The notes under the pieces: generated by a model | Told to the model about the DNA's origin: nothing | What the model saw: the letters and a program-made list of their open reading frames with translations, nothing else | Database searches by the model: none | Position numbers and translations under genes: made by a program | Source of the DNA: Flammula alnicola | Lineage: Eukaryota > Basidiomycota > Agaricomycetes > Agaricales > Strophariaceae | Direction of reading: 5' to 3' | Assembly: GCA_015499995.1 (NCBI GenBank) | Contig: JADNRV010000010.1 | Location: forward strand, 124,001 to 188,000 | DNA: 64,000 nt | Shown: positions 8,703-22,365 of the stretch, in pieces | Position numbering within the stretch: position 1 is the stretch's first letter | How the letters are laid out: each line of letters opens with the position of its first letter

Positions 8703-11700
8703 TCACGAGACCTCAATCCATCGATCAGCTCCGACGGGTTCAGTCACTAGATGCAAACATTGAATGAAACGACCACATCATGAGAAATATGAATCTTACC
8801 AGCAACGGTCAAGTCAGTTCGATATGCGGCCATCTTCCACTTTTCTGCTTTCATCTTCTCATACCACGACTCGCTCATCTTCCACGATAACTCTCCTTTG
8901 CTGAGGTCGACCTTTTCTTGACTCAGCATGATCTGAACCTTCAGCCCCTGGACTTCGCGATCTCCTTCGAGTATGGCGGGAACCCGATGAACGAGTGTGT
9001 CTGCGTCGAGGCCTTTGGTCGGTCGATAGAAGATCAATCCAACAGCTCTTGTGAACGGAGATGCCAAAGGACCCCAGTAACGGGAAAGAGGATTTCGTTG
9101 AAGATTCACAGGTTCGACAGTCGCCTTATAGATTCGTATATCTTCCCATGAGGGATATTCTGGAGGCACAGCAACAGAAAAAGGAAGAGCCGCCTTCGTA
9201 GATGCCAGGATGACCTGTAATTCCGCTTGCCATGCATCGAGGTGTATTCTGCGAAAAGGTTTCCTTTTGTTGACTTCTGTCATTGGGATTGGCAGACGGC
9301 CGAGATATGGCGCAACGTCAGTGACGAGGTTATCAGAAACGACAGACTGGATAAAATCTCCAATCCAGTGAGATGGGAAGCCAACCCGGTGTAAATGAAC
9401 GAGGACGTGGAAGAAAGCACCGAGATTGTTCGGCAGGTCAACTCTTGAAGGCGGACTAGGAATTCCATTGCAGAGAATGCAAAGCAGAAGATGGGCCAGC
9501 CAGGTATGAAGTTCTTTCTTCGACGCCAGTTTATCCAGTGGTCGAGGAAGCTTGATATGTTTCACGGCAATGTCATCCCAACCTGAGCTCCGCGGATTTA
9601 TGACTTCGCAGCCCAAAATGCGAGGCACATCATGGGGACGCAAAAGAGTATAGCTATGAGAAACAATGGTATAGCTTAGCACAGAGGGCCAAAGAAGTAT
9701 GCAAGATGCCTTACTTGTAACAATAATCAGCGATCGTGGACCAATCCCCAGTGTTAAGAAGGCATTTCGACATTGCCAGGCCCCTAGGTTCGAGGTGTGG
9801 TACAAGATGGACCGCGGTATTGAGGATACCGTTGGTGTAATCACTACGTCGATTTAGGTCAGAATTCGAGGTCAAAAAGAAATGCGAAATGCACATACGG
9901 AACATCGCTCAGCCAGATACGCGTGTAATCGACAGGGAAGTCCTTCGGACGGCGGCCAAGTTCTCCTGCGAACAATTTGGAAACCCCAGTCATAACCTCT
10001 GATACTACAACTTCCATTTTGAGGGTATTCTGCAGTTCCGAGATAGCATCGGCGACCAGGTCAAAAAACTGGGTTGTAATGGCAAAGCCTGTCGTGCCTC
10101 TACAAAACGCAGGGGGAGACTCCTGCTGAAATTCGGGAGTAAACTTGGCGTATGAAGTGAGGCTGTCGAAAGGGTCCGTTGAAACACACGGGTAGCCTCC
10201 TTTCTCAGCCAACTCTCGATGTTCCGTTGAATGCTTGTCCTAAAAATAATCGAATCAGCCTGCTGGAGAGTAAAAATTGAATCCTATGCTTACGAAAAGG
10301 GTAGGATTGGGCACCCAGGTCTCTTCGATTTCCCGCGTGGCAGCTGCGTAGAGACTATCCGAGGCTGATTTATAAGACTTGACCAGCTGAGCCAGCGCAG
10401 GATGGCGGGATAGGAAAGGCTTTGGTGGAAGGAAGACCAGGATGCGTTTGAAAAGGCCTGCTTCTGCGTCGGGGTCATCATAAGCATCCAAAGGTCCTGA
10501 TCGGGGGTTTAAGTTGAATCCCTTTTTCAGAGATTCCGGGGCAGGGTAACTGAGATTCAGCTTGGCCCCGATCTCAGCTGTGAGATTTATAAAATATGCC
10601 ATAGAATCGGCACTTCTTTCCATGAGTATTTTCGTCGATTTTGGAAGCAGTGTCGACCAGTATCGAAGGACGTCTAGGATCGCTGGAAGGCTTTGTTCAT
10701 TGATATGTAAGCATTTCGAGAGGCTGTGGATTCCTCGAGGTAGCTCATCAACCAGAGTCTTGGCGGTATCCATGATTCTGCAAGGTAGTCAGACTAAAAT
10801 AATGGAACGAAAGTAGAAAGGGGGCTCACATTCGACGACAATAACTAGGCATCAACATGGAAGTATAGAGATAGAAGAGACTAGTATAAAGTTCCAAGCG
10901 TCTCGTCTTATCTTCGCTGAGGCGCACCTCCAAAATTTGGCGAAGGAGAGCCAACACAATGATAATCCGCGCCAGCGAGGCAGGGTGAACATCCACGAGC
11001 GTCATATGAACAGTAATCGGGTCCAATGTTCCTGTTTTGTTGGCCATATCTGCAAGATGCACCAACGTCCCAAAGGCATGACGACCTGCGCATAGTCGGA
11101 ATAAATAATGGCAGGACGTCTTATTAGGATTCTATAAACTTAAACTTACCGTCACCTGCGCCTCCGAAAAGAAATGTCCAGTCTTGTTGATCTTTATACA
11201 CTGGGGAGTCTAGGCAATAGTCATCGCAGGAAGATCCATTAATGCCTTTCATGAGGGATTGGACCTCGTCGTGGCCAAACTGTAGAGTACGGAAGTGAGA
11301 TTTCATTCTCGCGGAGAGACTGAGGAGAGAGCGAGAAATCATGCCTACCGTAAAGAACTCCAGCGTCGGGTCACTATCAGGTAGATGAGACGTGCGTAAC
11401 AAAATTGAACACGATCAAGCATGTGCTTACCAAGGTGATTTGAAGATAGGCGTAGTCCTCAAACGCGTCTCTGCAGCAGCTATTTCCGCCTTGCACTGTT
11501 TCGCAGTATGGCGAGAGCAATGATGGCGTATCGCTCGCCATTGCTCCCAGGCCCACCTCAAATCCCCGATCCGCGCATCTACGTGTCCTGCACGTTCCAA
11601 CAAGGCAAACTTTTCGATGTCTGCCCCAAGTGACTGGAAAACTCTTTCACTCCCCGCAGGAGCGGTGTCGACGGATGGTTCGGCATGCAGAGAGATCGCC

Positions 11701-12134
11701 TTGCTGGAAGAGCCATTGCTTTTAGCTTTAGCAAACCGTGTCGCGAGTTTGAGGCCAAGCGGGTCCAATTCAGGAGGTGTAGATAGTTTTCCGTCGACCG
11801 TATTCTGTGCCCTCAAACGTTGCCAAGAGATGTAAATTACCTTGACACATTCAGAGTATCTGCCCAGTTCATACAGAACGGCACTGAGATTGGAAGGGTA
11901 TTTGGGTTCTTTGCGATCGAGTTTTGTAGCCTGAAAAGATATTCAATTGCTAAATAAACGTATTTAGGAGATTAAGAGTGATAAGAATACCTCGCTATAG
12001 AATTTTACTGCGCTGGAAAAAGTGAAAGTAAGACTTCACTTGGAGAAACGTGAGATTGTGGACACCTTGGCTCACTTTGTGTAGTTGCCTTCTTTGTACG
12101 AGGTGGTGCCCTGCTGGTTAGCTGCCTCTGCCAT
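8703..12134 (-). CDS. TPR / DUF4470-like protein, copy A
   Basis: Ten exons from the ATG at 12134 (MAEAANQQG) to the stop at 8703 join in frame to 970 residues. Residues 1-60 read as a TPR pair (YKEGNY, then KYPSNLSAVLYELGRYSECV). After a charged linker, about 195-310 contain DWTFLFGGAGDGRHAFGTL and VHMTLVDVHPASLARIIIV, which from memory fit the DUF4470 domain found in many Agaricomycete TPR or MYND proteins. The remaining ~650 residues are conserved with the paralogue at 45079 but have no domain I can name. Exon boundaries and phases match that paralogue, except one extra intron there. DUF4470 has no known biochemical role, so none is assigned. The gene appears intact. Confidence 0.8.
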
Positions 12135-12828
12135 TACGAATGTGCAGGAGTTCCGCTGCAATTGCCCGCCTCAGAAAAGGTGTCGAAGTGGTAAAAAAGG
12201 AAGGAAATACATAGGGTCCATCGCTGTCCGTGTTGCAGTTCAATGAACCTGCTGCCCTTTTACACAACCTTTACATAAATTAGACTGATCCGAGCTGCCG
12301 AAAATATCGGCTATAAAAACACACAAACCGAACACAAACCAACGGACCTCTGGGCTTTAGCACAGAAACGTTCATCGCCAACAAAAGGAATACTATAATA
12401 CCAGACAGTACACACAACATAAAATAGACGCAAAAAAAAGGAGACTGATACACCAAACAATAATGTAATAACGGTAACAGCAGCGGTGGGGGTTGTACTG
12501 GACGGCATGGTTAAACACATTTCGAGTTGCGTCGTAGGGGGTGGTGCAGGGGACGACAGATGGACGACGAGTGCGCACACATATGCTACTACTACTAAGG
12601 CCCACGGATGACAGTGACTATCAATGGATCATGTAAGGCGAGGAAGGACCGAGAAAGAGATTTTCAAGGGAGGGCAGGACGTTATAATAATTATGATAGT
12701 CTTACACGAAGGAAAAGGGGGAGCAGGTTGGGAAAGAGTAAGCGTAAACAAGGCATTAATAGGTCGAAGGCAGGAAAGGAGAAGACGGGCAAAAGGGAAG
12801 CAGTATGCGGGCTGAGAAAGAGCCCCGT
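12135..12828. other. Intergenic, no gene recognised
   Basis: This contains the upstream region of the TPR/DUF4470-like gene and the 3' flank of the HMG-box gene. No coding sequence is supported. Confidence 0.5.
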
Positions 12829-13575
12829 TTACTCATCATCCTCCTCGTCGTCTCCACTGCCTTTCTGTTTGTTCTGTAAGCGCAAGAGAAGGCAGGTAAG
12901 TGGTGTGATCGACGGGAGCGAAGGGGAGATAAGGATACGAACATCGTATGCAGCCTTCTCCTCGTCGGCCCTCTCCTTGTCACGAGCGGCTTGGTCAACG
13001 TAAGGCTACATAATGGCGAATGAGCAAAGAATGCGACCAAAAGACACGCATATATGCGCATATATTCAACACTAACCTTCTTTTCGGCCTCATCTAGCTC
13101 CTTCCACTTCGCACCGAGGAGCTTTCCAACTTCACCTACAAAGACATATCAGCATTCACGGCAAGTATAAAAAGGTAGGGGGACGCACCGAACCCTGCAT
13201 CGGGATTTTCAGTCTTGATCCTCTCGCGCCAGTCCTGGCTGAAGAACATGTACGCCGAGAGCGCACGCTTGGGGCATTGGGATCCTTCTTGGCCTTGCGC
13301 GAAGGCTTCTCAGCCTTTTCTGCGGCTTTGCGCTGTGGGAGGGCAGGGATCCGTCAGCACACGTGGACTGAGACATGACGCATACACGACGACAGCGAGG
13401 CCGGCGAAAGCAACTATATACATCCCCGAGCACACCAGGTTGGAAGGTGTGCATAGGAGAATACACTGGCTGCATATGATCCGGTACAGCTAGGTTTGCG
13501 GGAGGAACCCCCAACGCATACGTGTCAAATCGAACCAAGACTCACCCTGGGTTTCGCGGAGACTTCTTTGGGCAT
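12829..13575 (-). CDS. NHP6: NHP6-type HMG-box protein, frameshifted as sequenced
   Basis: Five exons (13546-13575, 13189-13332, 13077-13135, 12943-13005, 12829-12873) encode the short HMG-box protein that bends DNA and assists chromatin remodelling and transcription. Visible parts are [10 protein letters not shown], a Lys-rich stretch, the box segments [35 protein letters not shown] and [20 protein letters not shown], and an acidic tail ending GDDEEDDE. The expected [13 protein letters not shown] run is broken: the G run at 13271-13274 is one base too short, so NAPKRA cannot be read without a shift. Everything on either side is perfectly conserved, so an assembly error is more likely than a dead gene. 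The donor of intron 4 is GTTCGT, unusual apart from the GT. Confidence 0.85.
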
Positions 13576-15766
13576 CTAGATGGGCGGCGTCACGTTAGAT
13601 CGCAAGTTGAGGGCAGGAGGAAGAGAAAGGCAAGAAAAAAAGCGGAAGTAAACAAAGTCGGGATGGGCATTGGTTGGTCGGAGATGGCGACGATGAGCAC
13701 CAGGTGCATTAGTGCGACCAACGGCGCGAGAATAGGCTGGTTTTGAGTGGAATGGCTGCCCCGATCAACATCGAGCACGACGCGTCGCGTCTATAGGGGT
13801 CGGGCCAAACAAACAAAGCGCCGCAGGCCGCCCACCGCTGGAAGAGCCCTGTTCGGTGCTCGACGACGACGACGGGAGTGTTATCGATGGTGGATATATG
13901 CGCTGAACAATGCGCAAAAAAGAGAGAAAGAAAGTAGAGAAAGAAAGGACTCACTGTGAGGAGTGTTGAAAAAAGAAAAGATTAGCGGTGGGAGGCAGGC
14001 AGCAGTGGTACAGTGCAGGCTGGCTGGGCTAAGCAGGGGAAACACTGAGCCTCTCTCTGCCAGCACTCCCCTTGGTTTATCTCGAACAGGTGGGAAAATA
14101 TCTCGGCTATTCCCGAGCGCACGGACAAATTGCTGCGACCATCACTACCGGCCCGGCACTCATCTGCACCTTCTGACACTTGGTGTGTGACCCCCCATGT
14201 CAGCTAGCACTGCCCGTCAAACCCTGCCCCTTCTCCTTTTTCTCTCTAAACCGCTGCCCTTACCATGCTTCCTTTGTCTGTTGGATGCCGGTCATTTTTC
14301 CCCCCTTTTTCTCCCGTTCAACATGGCAAATTTGCGTCTTCGGCCTCATTTCCCTACGGTCGAAGACTCGGAAGCCATCAGCTACTCCTGCCGGCCCAAT
14401 AGCGTTTCTCGTCTATTACGACACCCGAAGGCATCTCAATACATATGTACCATGTTTTTCCAATCCATCTTTTGACATGTCCTGGAGGCTGCAGGCCCTT
14501 TGCCCGACGCGGTTTAATAGGTCTGTCCAATGTAGCATGCATCCCCAGGCATCCTGTCATTTGTGGTACGACAATCACTAAACTTTATCTAAAACCCAGC
14601 GAAACTGACTTTATCAGCCACGGACGTCGACAGGGTGCTTACTTACTCTGTTGCCAGCAAAATTCTACTGACATCCCTGAGGCCTGAACCCGGAGGCCGT
14701 GGACGTGTGGCTCCTAATTTGCACTCCATTTCGGGGCTGCCAACACCACAAGTTTCTCCGTGGCCGAGAGTCACTCGGAGCGTGATGCCATCGATAATCA
14801 CGAAGCCTTTGCACCGTGTTTACTCGCTTAGTATTATGTGCGTTGTGTCGGCGCCGTCTCTCCTTCCGGACCCGACAAGTCCGTATCTGGTACGCATACT
14901 GGCGTCAAGAACTTGTCCCCCGAATTCGAGACTTCACCAAAAGAGTGCGAGGTAATTTCGGAAACGCGGAAACGACGGAAAGTGCGGAATCCAAGCGCTA
15001 GATAATTATAAGCGCCGTCTAATGTCTCCCGCACAGTGAGCCAAGTCTATGATATGAGCGCCCGCGTCCAGTACCATTATGTCTTCAATATACGGTCTTC
15101 CCGGAACGAGGGATAAACTAACGTTCCATAAGCTCCGTCTATGTACCCAGCACGGTGGCCTACCCCGAGTCTAATTAATCACTGGCGCTCCGCCCAGCAA
15201 CCGCCCTCAGGCCTCGCCTCGGAGACGAGTCTGTGTATTCTAAGTAACTGATCTGACACACCTCTACGGCACTTACTTTCTTAACATTCCACAAGCCCAC
15301 GCCGGCCCATTAATGCTGTCGCCATCTCATTAACAATGACTTTCAATTGCAACCTTACGCATGCTCTAGTACTCGTAAACGGCAAAACACCATCGCTGGA
15401 CCAAAGTTGCCTAATACATGCATCTAAAAATAGATCGCCATTTCGCTGGGTCGACGGTCTTAAAGGGGGACATGTGCTGGGATTCCAAGCAAGCAAGCCA
15501 CCAAACGCGCATGCGTTCCCGATACTGCATATACCATATCAAGAGATAACTTCCTTACCCGACGAAAATCCGGCCGGAGAAACGAGATTGTAACAAGGCG
15601 CTAATCTGGAATCTACCATCTGCGATTTCGAATTCGAGGTCACGAGTGAGGCGCGCCAGTTTTGTGGAGCCAATTGGGGAAAAAAGGATATGCACATTAA
15701 GGCTATGGTCAAAACAAAGAAAGCACACCATCTACTGTGGCATCGGCACGATACAATACGATATCA
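13576..15766. other. Long intergenic stretch, no gene recognised
   Basis: About 2.2 kb upstream of the HMG-box gene and downstream of the SNF2 gene. Many short frames occur on both strands, but none has family resemblance. I see no tRNA, inverted-repeat element or retroelement remnant. A long untranslated leader of the HMG-box gene could occupy part of it. Confidence 0.45.
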
Positions 15767-18700
15767 TCAATCAGAACTTGAATCGGAAGAAGAATCAGCA
15801 TGGCTCGCCGCCCACTGGTCCAGCTCTGCAATGATCTGCCTCTGCGCTTCTGCAGACTGACGGGCGCTAAAAGGTGACAGGGTAAGCACCTCCACCACAA
15901 AGGAAACAAGACTAAAAATAGAGAGGGGAACGTACAAGTCACGCGCAAACGCAGGGACGTCGTCTGGGCTGTTGATCATTCCCAAGCGGATGAGAGCCTG
16001 GTGTCGAGCAGCGAGTCTGCACATGAGAAGAAGAGGAAAGTGAATTGCAAAGCAAATGATAGTCAGTCAGTCATATGAATTATCAAGCATATCCACAGAA
16101 CAGACAAAAAGAAACGTCACATACTGTTGCTCAGGTGTAGGCTGCGGCTTCGCCTTATGGTGGCTTCTCTTCGGCGGCCACACGGGCTTGGGCGATTCCT
16201 CCTTTTCCGGGCCCTTGCTCTTCCTCTTGCGCACGTTCTGTAATCACCACCGAACAAGAATGGAAAGAAAGAAACGCAGAATTGGGTTAATAAATTTATC
16301 GAGAATCCAACCCCAAGGACAAAACGCACCCGAATCGACTGCTTCGTCCGCTCCGCCTCAATCCTACTCGGTACCAGAATCTCGTCGTTCATGTGACTGT
16401 AAGTCACCCCAATGGCACTCAGCGTTTTCTTAATGACATCCTGCTCGCGAGGAGCCGTGGGCGGGGGAGCTGTGGTATCGCACTTCTCTTAGCACTTGCA
16501 CAAAATAAAATTTCAAGAAGGGTGTCCACGAACCATCGTCGAAAAGAAGCGCCCCGAGCCCTTTCATGTTCACGCCCTGGACGGAGCATTAAATTACCTC
16601 AACCGTGAGGAGTAGAGAGACGAATCTGCAACCTACATCTTCTTTCGGCACCTTTGTGTCCGCCTCCACGAGTTCGTTTGCAGGTTTCGCGTGCTTCTTT
16701 CCTCGCGCACCGGCGTCCATGTTCGCCAGCGCCCAGTCGAGTTCAGCCAAATTCGCCTTTTCGATCTGCAGGGATTCAGAGCGTATTCAGTGAGCATATT
16801 CACGACAGAATAAAAGTGTGCAGACTCACGGCCATCTTGGTCGCCAGCTTATCTTCATGCAGCTTGAAGATATTGTTGATTCCAAAAAGCTCTCCCTTTT
16901 TCGCATTATCACCCTGGATGCCCTCAAAATATCTGCCAACAAAGTTAGTCTGGTACAGATACCATCCGTGTGACTAACCTCGTTTGTACACTGGCTTCGT
17001 AGCCAATCGCCATCTGCTGTTGCTTATATATTTGTCTTGCGTAAATAAGCTCTTCCACGGAACCTGCCCCAAGAAGGCGGTAGACGGACACGTCTCGAAC
17101 TTGGCCAAAGCGAAATGCTCTGGATTGGCGTAACAACATCAGATTACAGAGCACAGGAAAAGATGGCCATGCGGTCGAACCTGTCCATAGCCTGTAAATC
17201 ATGTGCGGGATCTAACAGCAGCTAGTCAGGAAGGTGTTCGATATGCCCGTCGGAAATCCTTACTCCAGTTTGGATCTGCAGGGTCATGTCGTCTGAGCAT
17301 AAAAGTTCGAAAGAAAATGCATTCACGACGTACCAAAAATCACAACTTTATTTGCCCCTGCGAAAGTCAAACATGTAAGCGAACCGGAAAAGAGCCATAT
17401 CGACTCTAGTATTATATTACCTGTTAGATTAAGACCAGTTCCGCCAGCCAGCGTTGATATCAAGAAGATATATACATCAGGATCAGTATTAAATTTGTCG
17501 ATCATAGGCATGCCTGCTCAAAACATCAGAGCCGAGTGGTGTGACAGGAGAATCAAACCGAACATACGATCATTCTGCTTTGTGCTTCCATCCAGCTTGA
17601 GGAATTTATAACCTGCAACGATACCAAAACTTTAAGCGCTACCTTCAAGAGATGAACATAGACTGACGAACCTCGCGTATTAAGATGGAACTCAAGCATC
17701 TCGAGAAGCTTAACTGATTTGGTGAAGATCAAAACTTTATTCGTCCGGTCCTTCCGCCATTCCTTGAGAAGAACTTCAAGCGCCTAGGGTATAAAATCAA
17801 TGAAAGTCAACAAAGTTACAGAGCCCGACGACTTACCGCCCATTTGCCACAGTATTGCGGTTGCATCATCGCGGTCCCGTATTTCGGTATATTTCCTTCT
17901 GGAAATGCGATCTCTGCCAATATGCGATTCCTGGCCGTCTGAGAGACGAATGCGTGAGATGGGCGCACTGCAAGATTATGTCGGCCATACCTGTTCAGGT
18001 GTATCATTCGGACCTTTTACGGACATTCGTTAGCTAAGATTACCGGAAATCGACGCATCCTCGAGACTTCTTACCTGGTAATATCAAACCCAGATGGTTC
18101 GACAGCTTTATGAAGATCGACATATACCTAAAAACCTCGCCTGGGACAAAAGGATGACAACAATTTTTCCTCCTAGAAAGCATACCTGCTGTCAGGACTA
18201 TGGACATATTACACATGTCGATAAAGGACTCACGTTTTCTTAGAACCACAAGTGCATGGATCATCTCTATGAAGCAGATTTTGCATTGCATCCATGTTCA
18301 GAAGATGCTTGTATGCCGCAATTTGTCGTTCCGTAAGTGGACAGAAAACAACTTGATCGGTTTTTCGTGGAAGCTGTTTTCACGCCACAAAGGAATTAGG
18401 ATCGTGCAGAGAAAATTGGGACAGAGACCAGGATTTACCTGATCCTTGATTATATCTTTTGTTCTGGGTACCGAGGGTTAGGACATGCGGCCACAAATAC
18501 GTAAGATGCCTCACCTCCGCAGGAAGAAATTTGGAAGTAGCTTGTCTTTCAGTATACGAGCAACAACCAACGCCTTAGCTCTTTCTTCTTCCGTAGCTCC
18601 GGCGGATTGTCCCGCAGTAAGAGGCTTGACGACATATCCCTGCCATTGCCTTGCTGTCCCTAACTTTCCGGGGTTTGTCCAATCGAGGATAGTCCACATT

Positions 18701-20943
18701 TCCTTGTATGAGTTCTGGATCGTGGTGCCCGTGAGTCCGAAGCGTCGCGGGCATGCAAACTGGTGATACGCCACGGTGATCTTCGATGTTTCATTCTTCA
18801 CGCGATGGACTTCATCCACGATGATACAACTCCACGCCAAGTCGTCGAGAACATCGATATCTTTCCGAGCGAGATCAAAACTGGTTACGACTACCGAGAC
18901 GAGAGGTTAGGATACGTTTACCAAAAAAGTAGAATCAAGTTGCTCTTACCAACATCTAAACGACCCAATTTGAAGTCATGCAGGGTTTCTTCGCGCTCCT
19001 TCGGAGTCCCAGTGTACAATCCAACTTCAAAGTAGCCCCACTGTAGTTATTGTCAGCAAATCAAAATGCCACTCCAGAGCAAGCCGTAACGTACCGTCTC
19101 GAATTCTCGTTGCCAATTGTGAACGACAGTGCTAGGAGCGATGATTAAACACGTAGGCCACTTCGCATTGGCCTTCGGAAGCTCTCTCCTTTCCCGCCAT
19201 GCCTTCCTGTCTTGTAATTTTGAGACATATGTCTGGCGACGGTGTTTATCCGTTATGAGGCCGTCCTTTTTCATGATCGCTGAGAGAAAGGATATAATTT
19301 GGATAGTTTTACCTGGAAAAAAGAAGAAAACGAAGTAGTAGAACCAGAATTGAGTATATTTGAGAAAGAGCCGAGAAAGACGATTTAGACACACCCTGAC
19401 GGATGAAAGTTAGGTCAGGTGGAATTTTTTAAAAGTCTTTTCTAATGCACTTACTAGACCCATATCATCGCCGAGAAGTCCTCCACGACCTTCTTTATAC
19501 TGTCCCCACAGGAACTTGACTCCATCGCGCTGATAATCACGGAGGTAAGTATTTATTGCCGCTGGGACTTTGGTCCCCGTTTCCGCATCAAGCACCAGAG
19601 CTTTCTCGTACTTCTGGTCAGGCCTCAAATCAAACCCGGGTTTTGGATGTAATTTCTAGGTAGGATTTAAGAATATTGGCACACATTACAAAAAGCAAAC
19701 TGGCTTACATGGTTCTTGTCCAACTCGGGTTCCGATTCCGATTCAGTCACCGAGTCCTCAGAGTCGGAAGGTGCCTCCGTTGGTGACTTTTGCTGTGGCA
19801 CTGTTGACAATTTTGAGGAACTATAACCAGGTGGAACTTGCACAATACCCACCTTTCTTCGAGACGGGTGGTTTGAGAGTTGCTGAGGGTCCCGGTTTTG
19901 AGTCGACCTCTGACTCGGATTCCGTTTCAGATTCTGTCACCGAGGTATCGTCTGTCCAATGTCCAACCCGGGTAGACAACAAATTATCATTAACGGGCGC
20001 AAAAAACATGAGAAGAAAGTCTGAACAAACCGTTAGTAGCAGGCGGCTTCAAGCTGCCATTTCTTGAAGGAATGTTTGTTGGAAGGCTCGAGTTTCGGGG
20101 GGCTTCGTTGTCCGACTCCGATTCTATGACGAAGGTCAACAAGTCTGTGAGACAGGGTTAGAGTTCTGGTATCACCTGTAACCGAATCCTCTTCGTTTAC
20201 AGCACCGGGTTTCGGATTCAACGAACTCATACTAGGCGATTGAAACTTTGAACCTGCTTCACGACGTATAAACCCGGCCAGCGTCTGCGATTGGACTGGT
20301 TCTTCCTCGTCGTCTTTTTCGTGTTCTTCTTCATCTTCATCTGAAACCCGCGAAGGTCCATCTACCATAGGATCATCCAAGACTTCATCCTCAGAGGCAG
20401 AATGCAGATCCAGGTCCTCGGCTAGGCAGAACGACGTCACTCGAACCAAATACACACAAGGACGCTTCTCATTATACGCACCAAAATATTGTAGAAGCGC
20501 GCTCGATGAATCCGACCCTTCCACAGCATATCCTGTAATGAAGAAATGGGACACATCACACCGGTCAGCGTCGGTCTATATTCAAATATTCGAACTCCCA
20601 CTTTTCTTGGTTGCTTTGGAATGTGCGCTTTTCTTTTCCGACGCGTCGAGCTTGCGTTTCTTGCGCGACGGCCCCGCTAATGACGTCCTTGCTTTTTTCT
20701 TCGGTTTCACCTCAGGAACATATGCCCCAGGCGCGAAGTCAGAATCAGAGTCGACCTCTATTGATTTGAATCTTCAATTCAAACGCGTTATCGTCATTCA
20801 AGAGGGGCGATACAGACCGATAGGTGCCGCTATAGAGTGACTCTTGCCTATGAATTTGAAAGCCGTATGTCAGAGAAAAGTTGAACTTGAGAAGGCGGGT
20901 AATTGGGGTAATCACGTTTTGTGTACGCGTCTTTCGTGGACAT
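15767..20943 (-). CDS. SNF2-family ATPase, ERCC6L2-like
   Basis: A multi-exon minus-strand gene. The N-terminal part is acidic and Ser-rich with nuclear-type basic runs (PSRKKRKLD). The helicase motifs follow in order: [16 protein letters not shown] and [10 protein letters not shown] at about 19465-19560, [13 protein letters not shown] after an intron, [17 protein letters not shown], the DEVH box ([11 protein letters not shown]), [16 protein letters not shown], and in the C-terminal lobe [14 protein letters not shown] and [19 protein letters not shown]. Further on, [20 protein letters not shown] and the [17 protein letters not shown] segment (HEBO-like) point to ERCC6L2 rather than CSB/RAD26. 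The ERCC6L2 family works in DNA repair as double-stranded DNA translocases. The start is uncertain: 20943 ([15 protein letters not shown]) is the best ATG, but a further 5' exon up to about 21200 is possible. Confidence 0.8.
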
Positions 20944-21454
20944 TACGCGCTTTGGATATGGCGGAGGTTGATTTTGAGGTTTAGGGGTTGAAAGATGCCA
21001 CACTAGGCCGCAATGCTCTCCAAATTGGGGGTTTGCTTCGCGTTTCGTGGTCTGGGTTTGAGTTTTGCTAAACAGGTTTTCAAGCACGCTCCACTTGGAA
21101 TGAGATGGAGTGGATTGTATTGAGATGCAAAACACTGGAGTCAGAAGGTTAGCTGAAGAAATATAGAGACAAAGAGGTGAGTATAGGAAGCGGAAGATAG
21201 TACGTGACTCAGTGAACAATATGCGAATTCAAGTCAGTGGCCCGTAATATAAATATTCCCACGTTACTATATTGGAGAGGTGCCTCCCTGGACCGTCCCT
21301 GGACAGATACACGATACCGAGAAACAGAGAAAACATTTGCGTATGTCTATATATACATAGCACGTCGGTATGAAGAATACATCTTGCGAGGCGTGCCCGG
21401 AAATGATGGTACGAAGGAGAATTAAGAATGTCGACAAGGAGTAGATGGGAATGT
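20944..21454. other. Intergenic, possible 5' exon of the SNF2 gene
   Basis: A minus-strand frame stays open through 20848-21219 (SKWSVLENLFSKTQ, then PQNQPPPYPKRV) and could extend the SNF2 gene's N-terminus. Its composition is plausible but no family match supports it. I see nothing else here. Confidence 0.3.
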
Positions 21455-22365
21455 TCAGTCGTAAGCTTCCTCAGCACTCTTGCGTACCAATCTCCGGACT
21501 TTCTTCTTATAACCTGTGGTCATATTAGTCAGATAAGGCCGATTCCACATCGATAGACGTCACTGACCAGCTAGATCTGTCCGGACCTCTTTGGCAGCAT
21601 CAACGTTAGCGGGGCTGTCGAGATTGGGAGTATCCGAGGATAACAGTGAGATAACGCTGACAAGCTGTTGCGAAATGTAAGATCAGTCTGAAGAAAACTT
21701 GAGCGGATAACTCACGATGGACTCGACCGTGTGCACAGGCATCCATCGTTCTCCTGCATCTTCATAACCATACTGATCGTCTCCGGGTGCGTGCTTTGCG
21801 GGGTCAGGAACAAGGCAAGTCCGAATCGATTGAGGACAAACTTACCAGAATCGACACACAGACAGTACCATCGGCATAAACTGAAAATAATTGTGAGTTC
21901 TGGAAGGAAAAGATGCTACAGCTACTAACTGTTCGGATGCCACATTGGGGTTATGAAACGCATCTTTGGTGGTAGTAGAGGGAATTCCGGAGGAAATGAC
22001 AGGCGAGCTTTGAAAAATCCTCCTTCACTGAACCACGGAAGGGACTCATCAATCAGCGTCCATACCAGGGCAGGCTTCTACAACGTACTAGAGGGTGTCA
22101 GGAGGTCTAACATGGCCACACGATGAGTAAGACTACAAGTAGATAATGAGCTAGATACTTACCCAATGATCAGAATTTCCCATTCGTAGAGGTTGTCATC
22201 ATCGACAAGTCCTAGTTTCGGTTCGGGCGGAATCAGCGTCAGTGAGATCAAAGGTTAGATTAGTGACTAACCTGCGGAGAACCCTTCGACGGGGTGCTTC
22301 GTGAGTTCCGCGAGCTGCCTTCGCAGAAGAAGGGTGTTGGATGCTGGCGAGGCAGACTTGGACAT
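21455..22365 (-). CDS. Ubiquitin-conjugating enzyme E2, UBE2G1-like
   Basis: The start MSKSASPASNTLLLRRQLAE at 22365 leads through short exons to the stop at 21455. The core E2 fold is evident: LTKHPVEGFSAG, YEWEILIIGPPDTLYEGG, PPEFPLLPPKMRFITP, the HPN motif (MWHPN), the catalytic Cys in DGTVCVSIL, then HAPGDDQYGYEDAGERW. The acidic-loop insert after the catalytic Cys (HAPGDDQYGYED) marks the UBC7/UBE2G class. The C-terminal SPANVDAAKEVRTD and KKVRRLVRKSAEEAYD match UBE2G1 rather than UBE2G2, whose gene lies at 28433. It transfers ubiquitin from E1 to E3-bound substrates, typically building Lys48 chains. Confidence 0.9.
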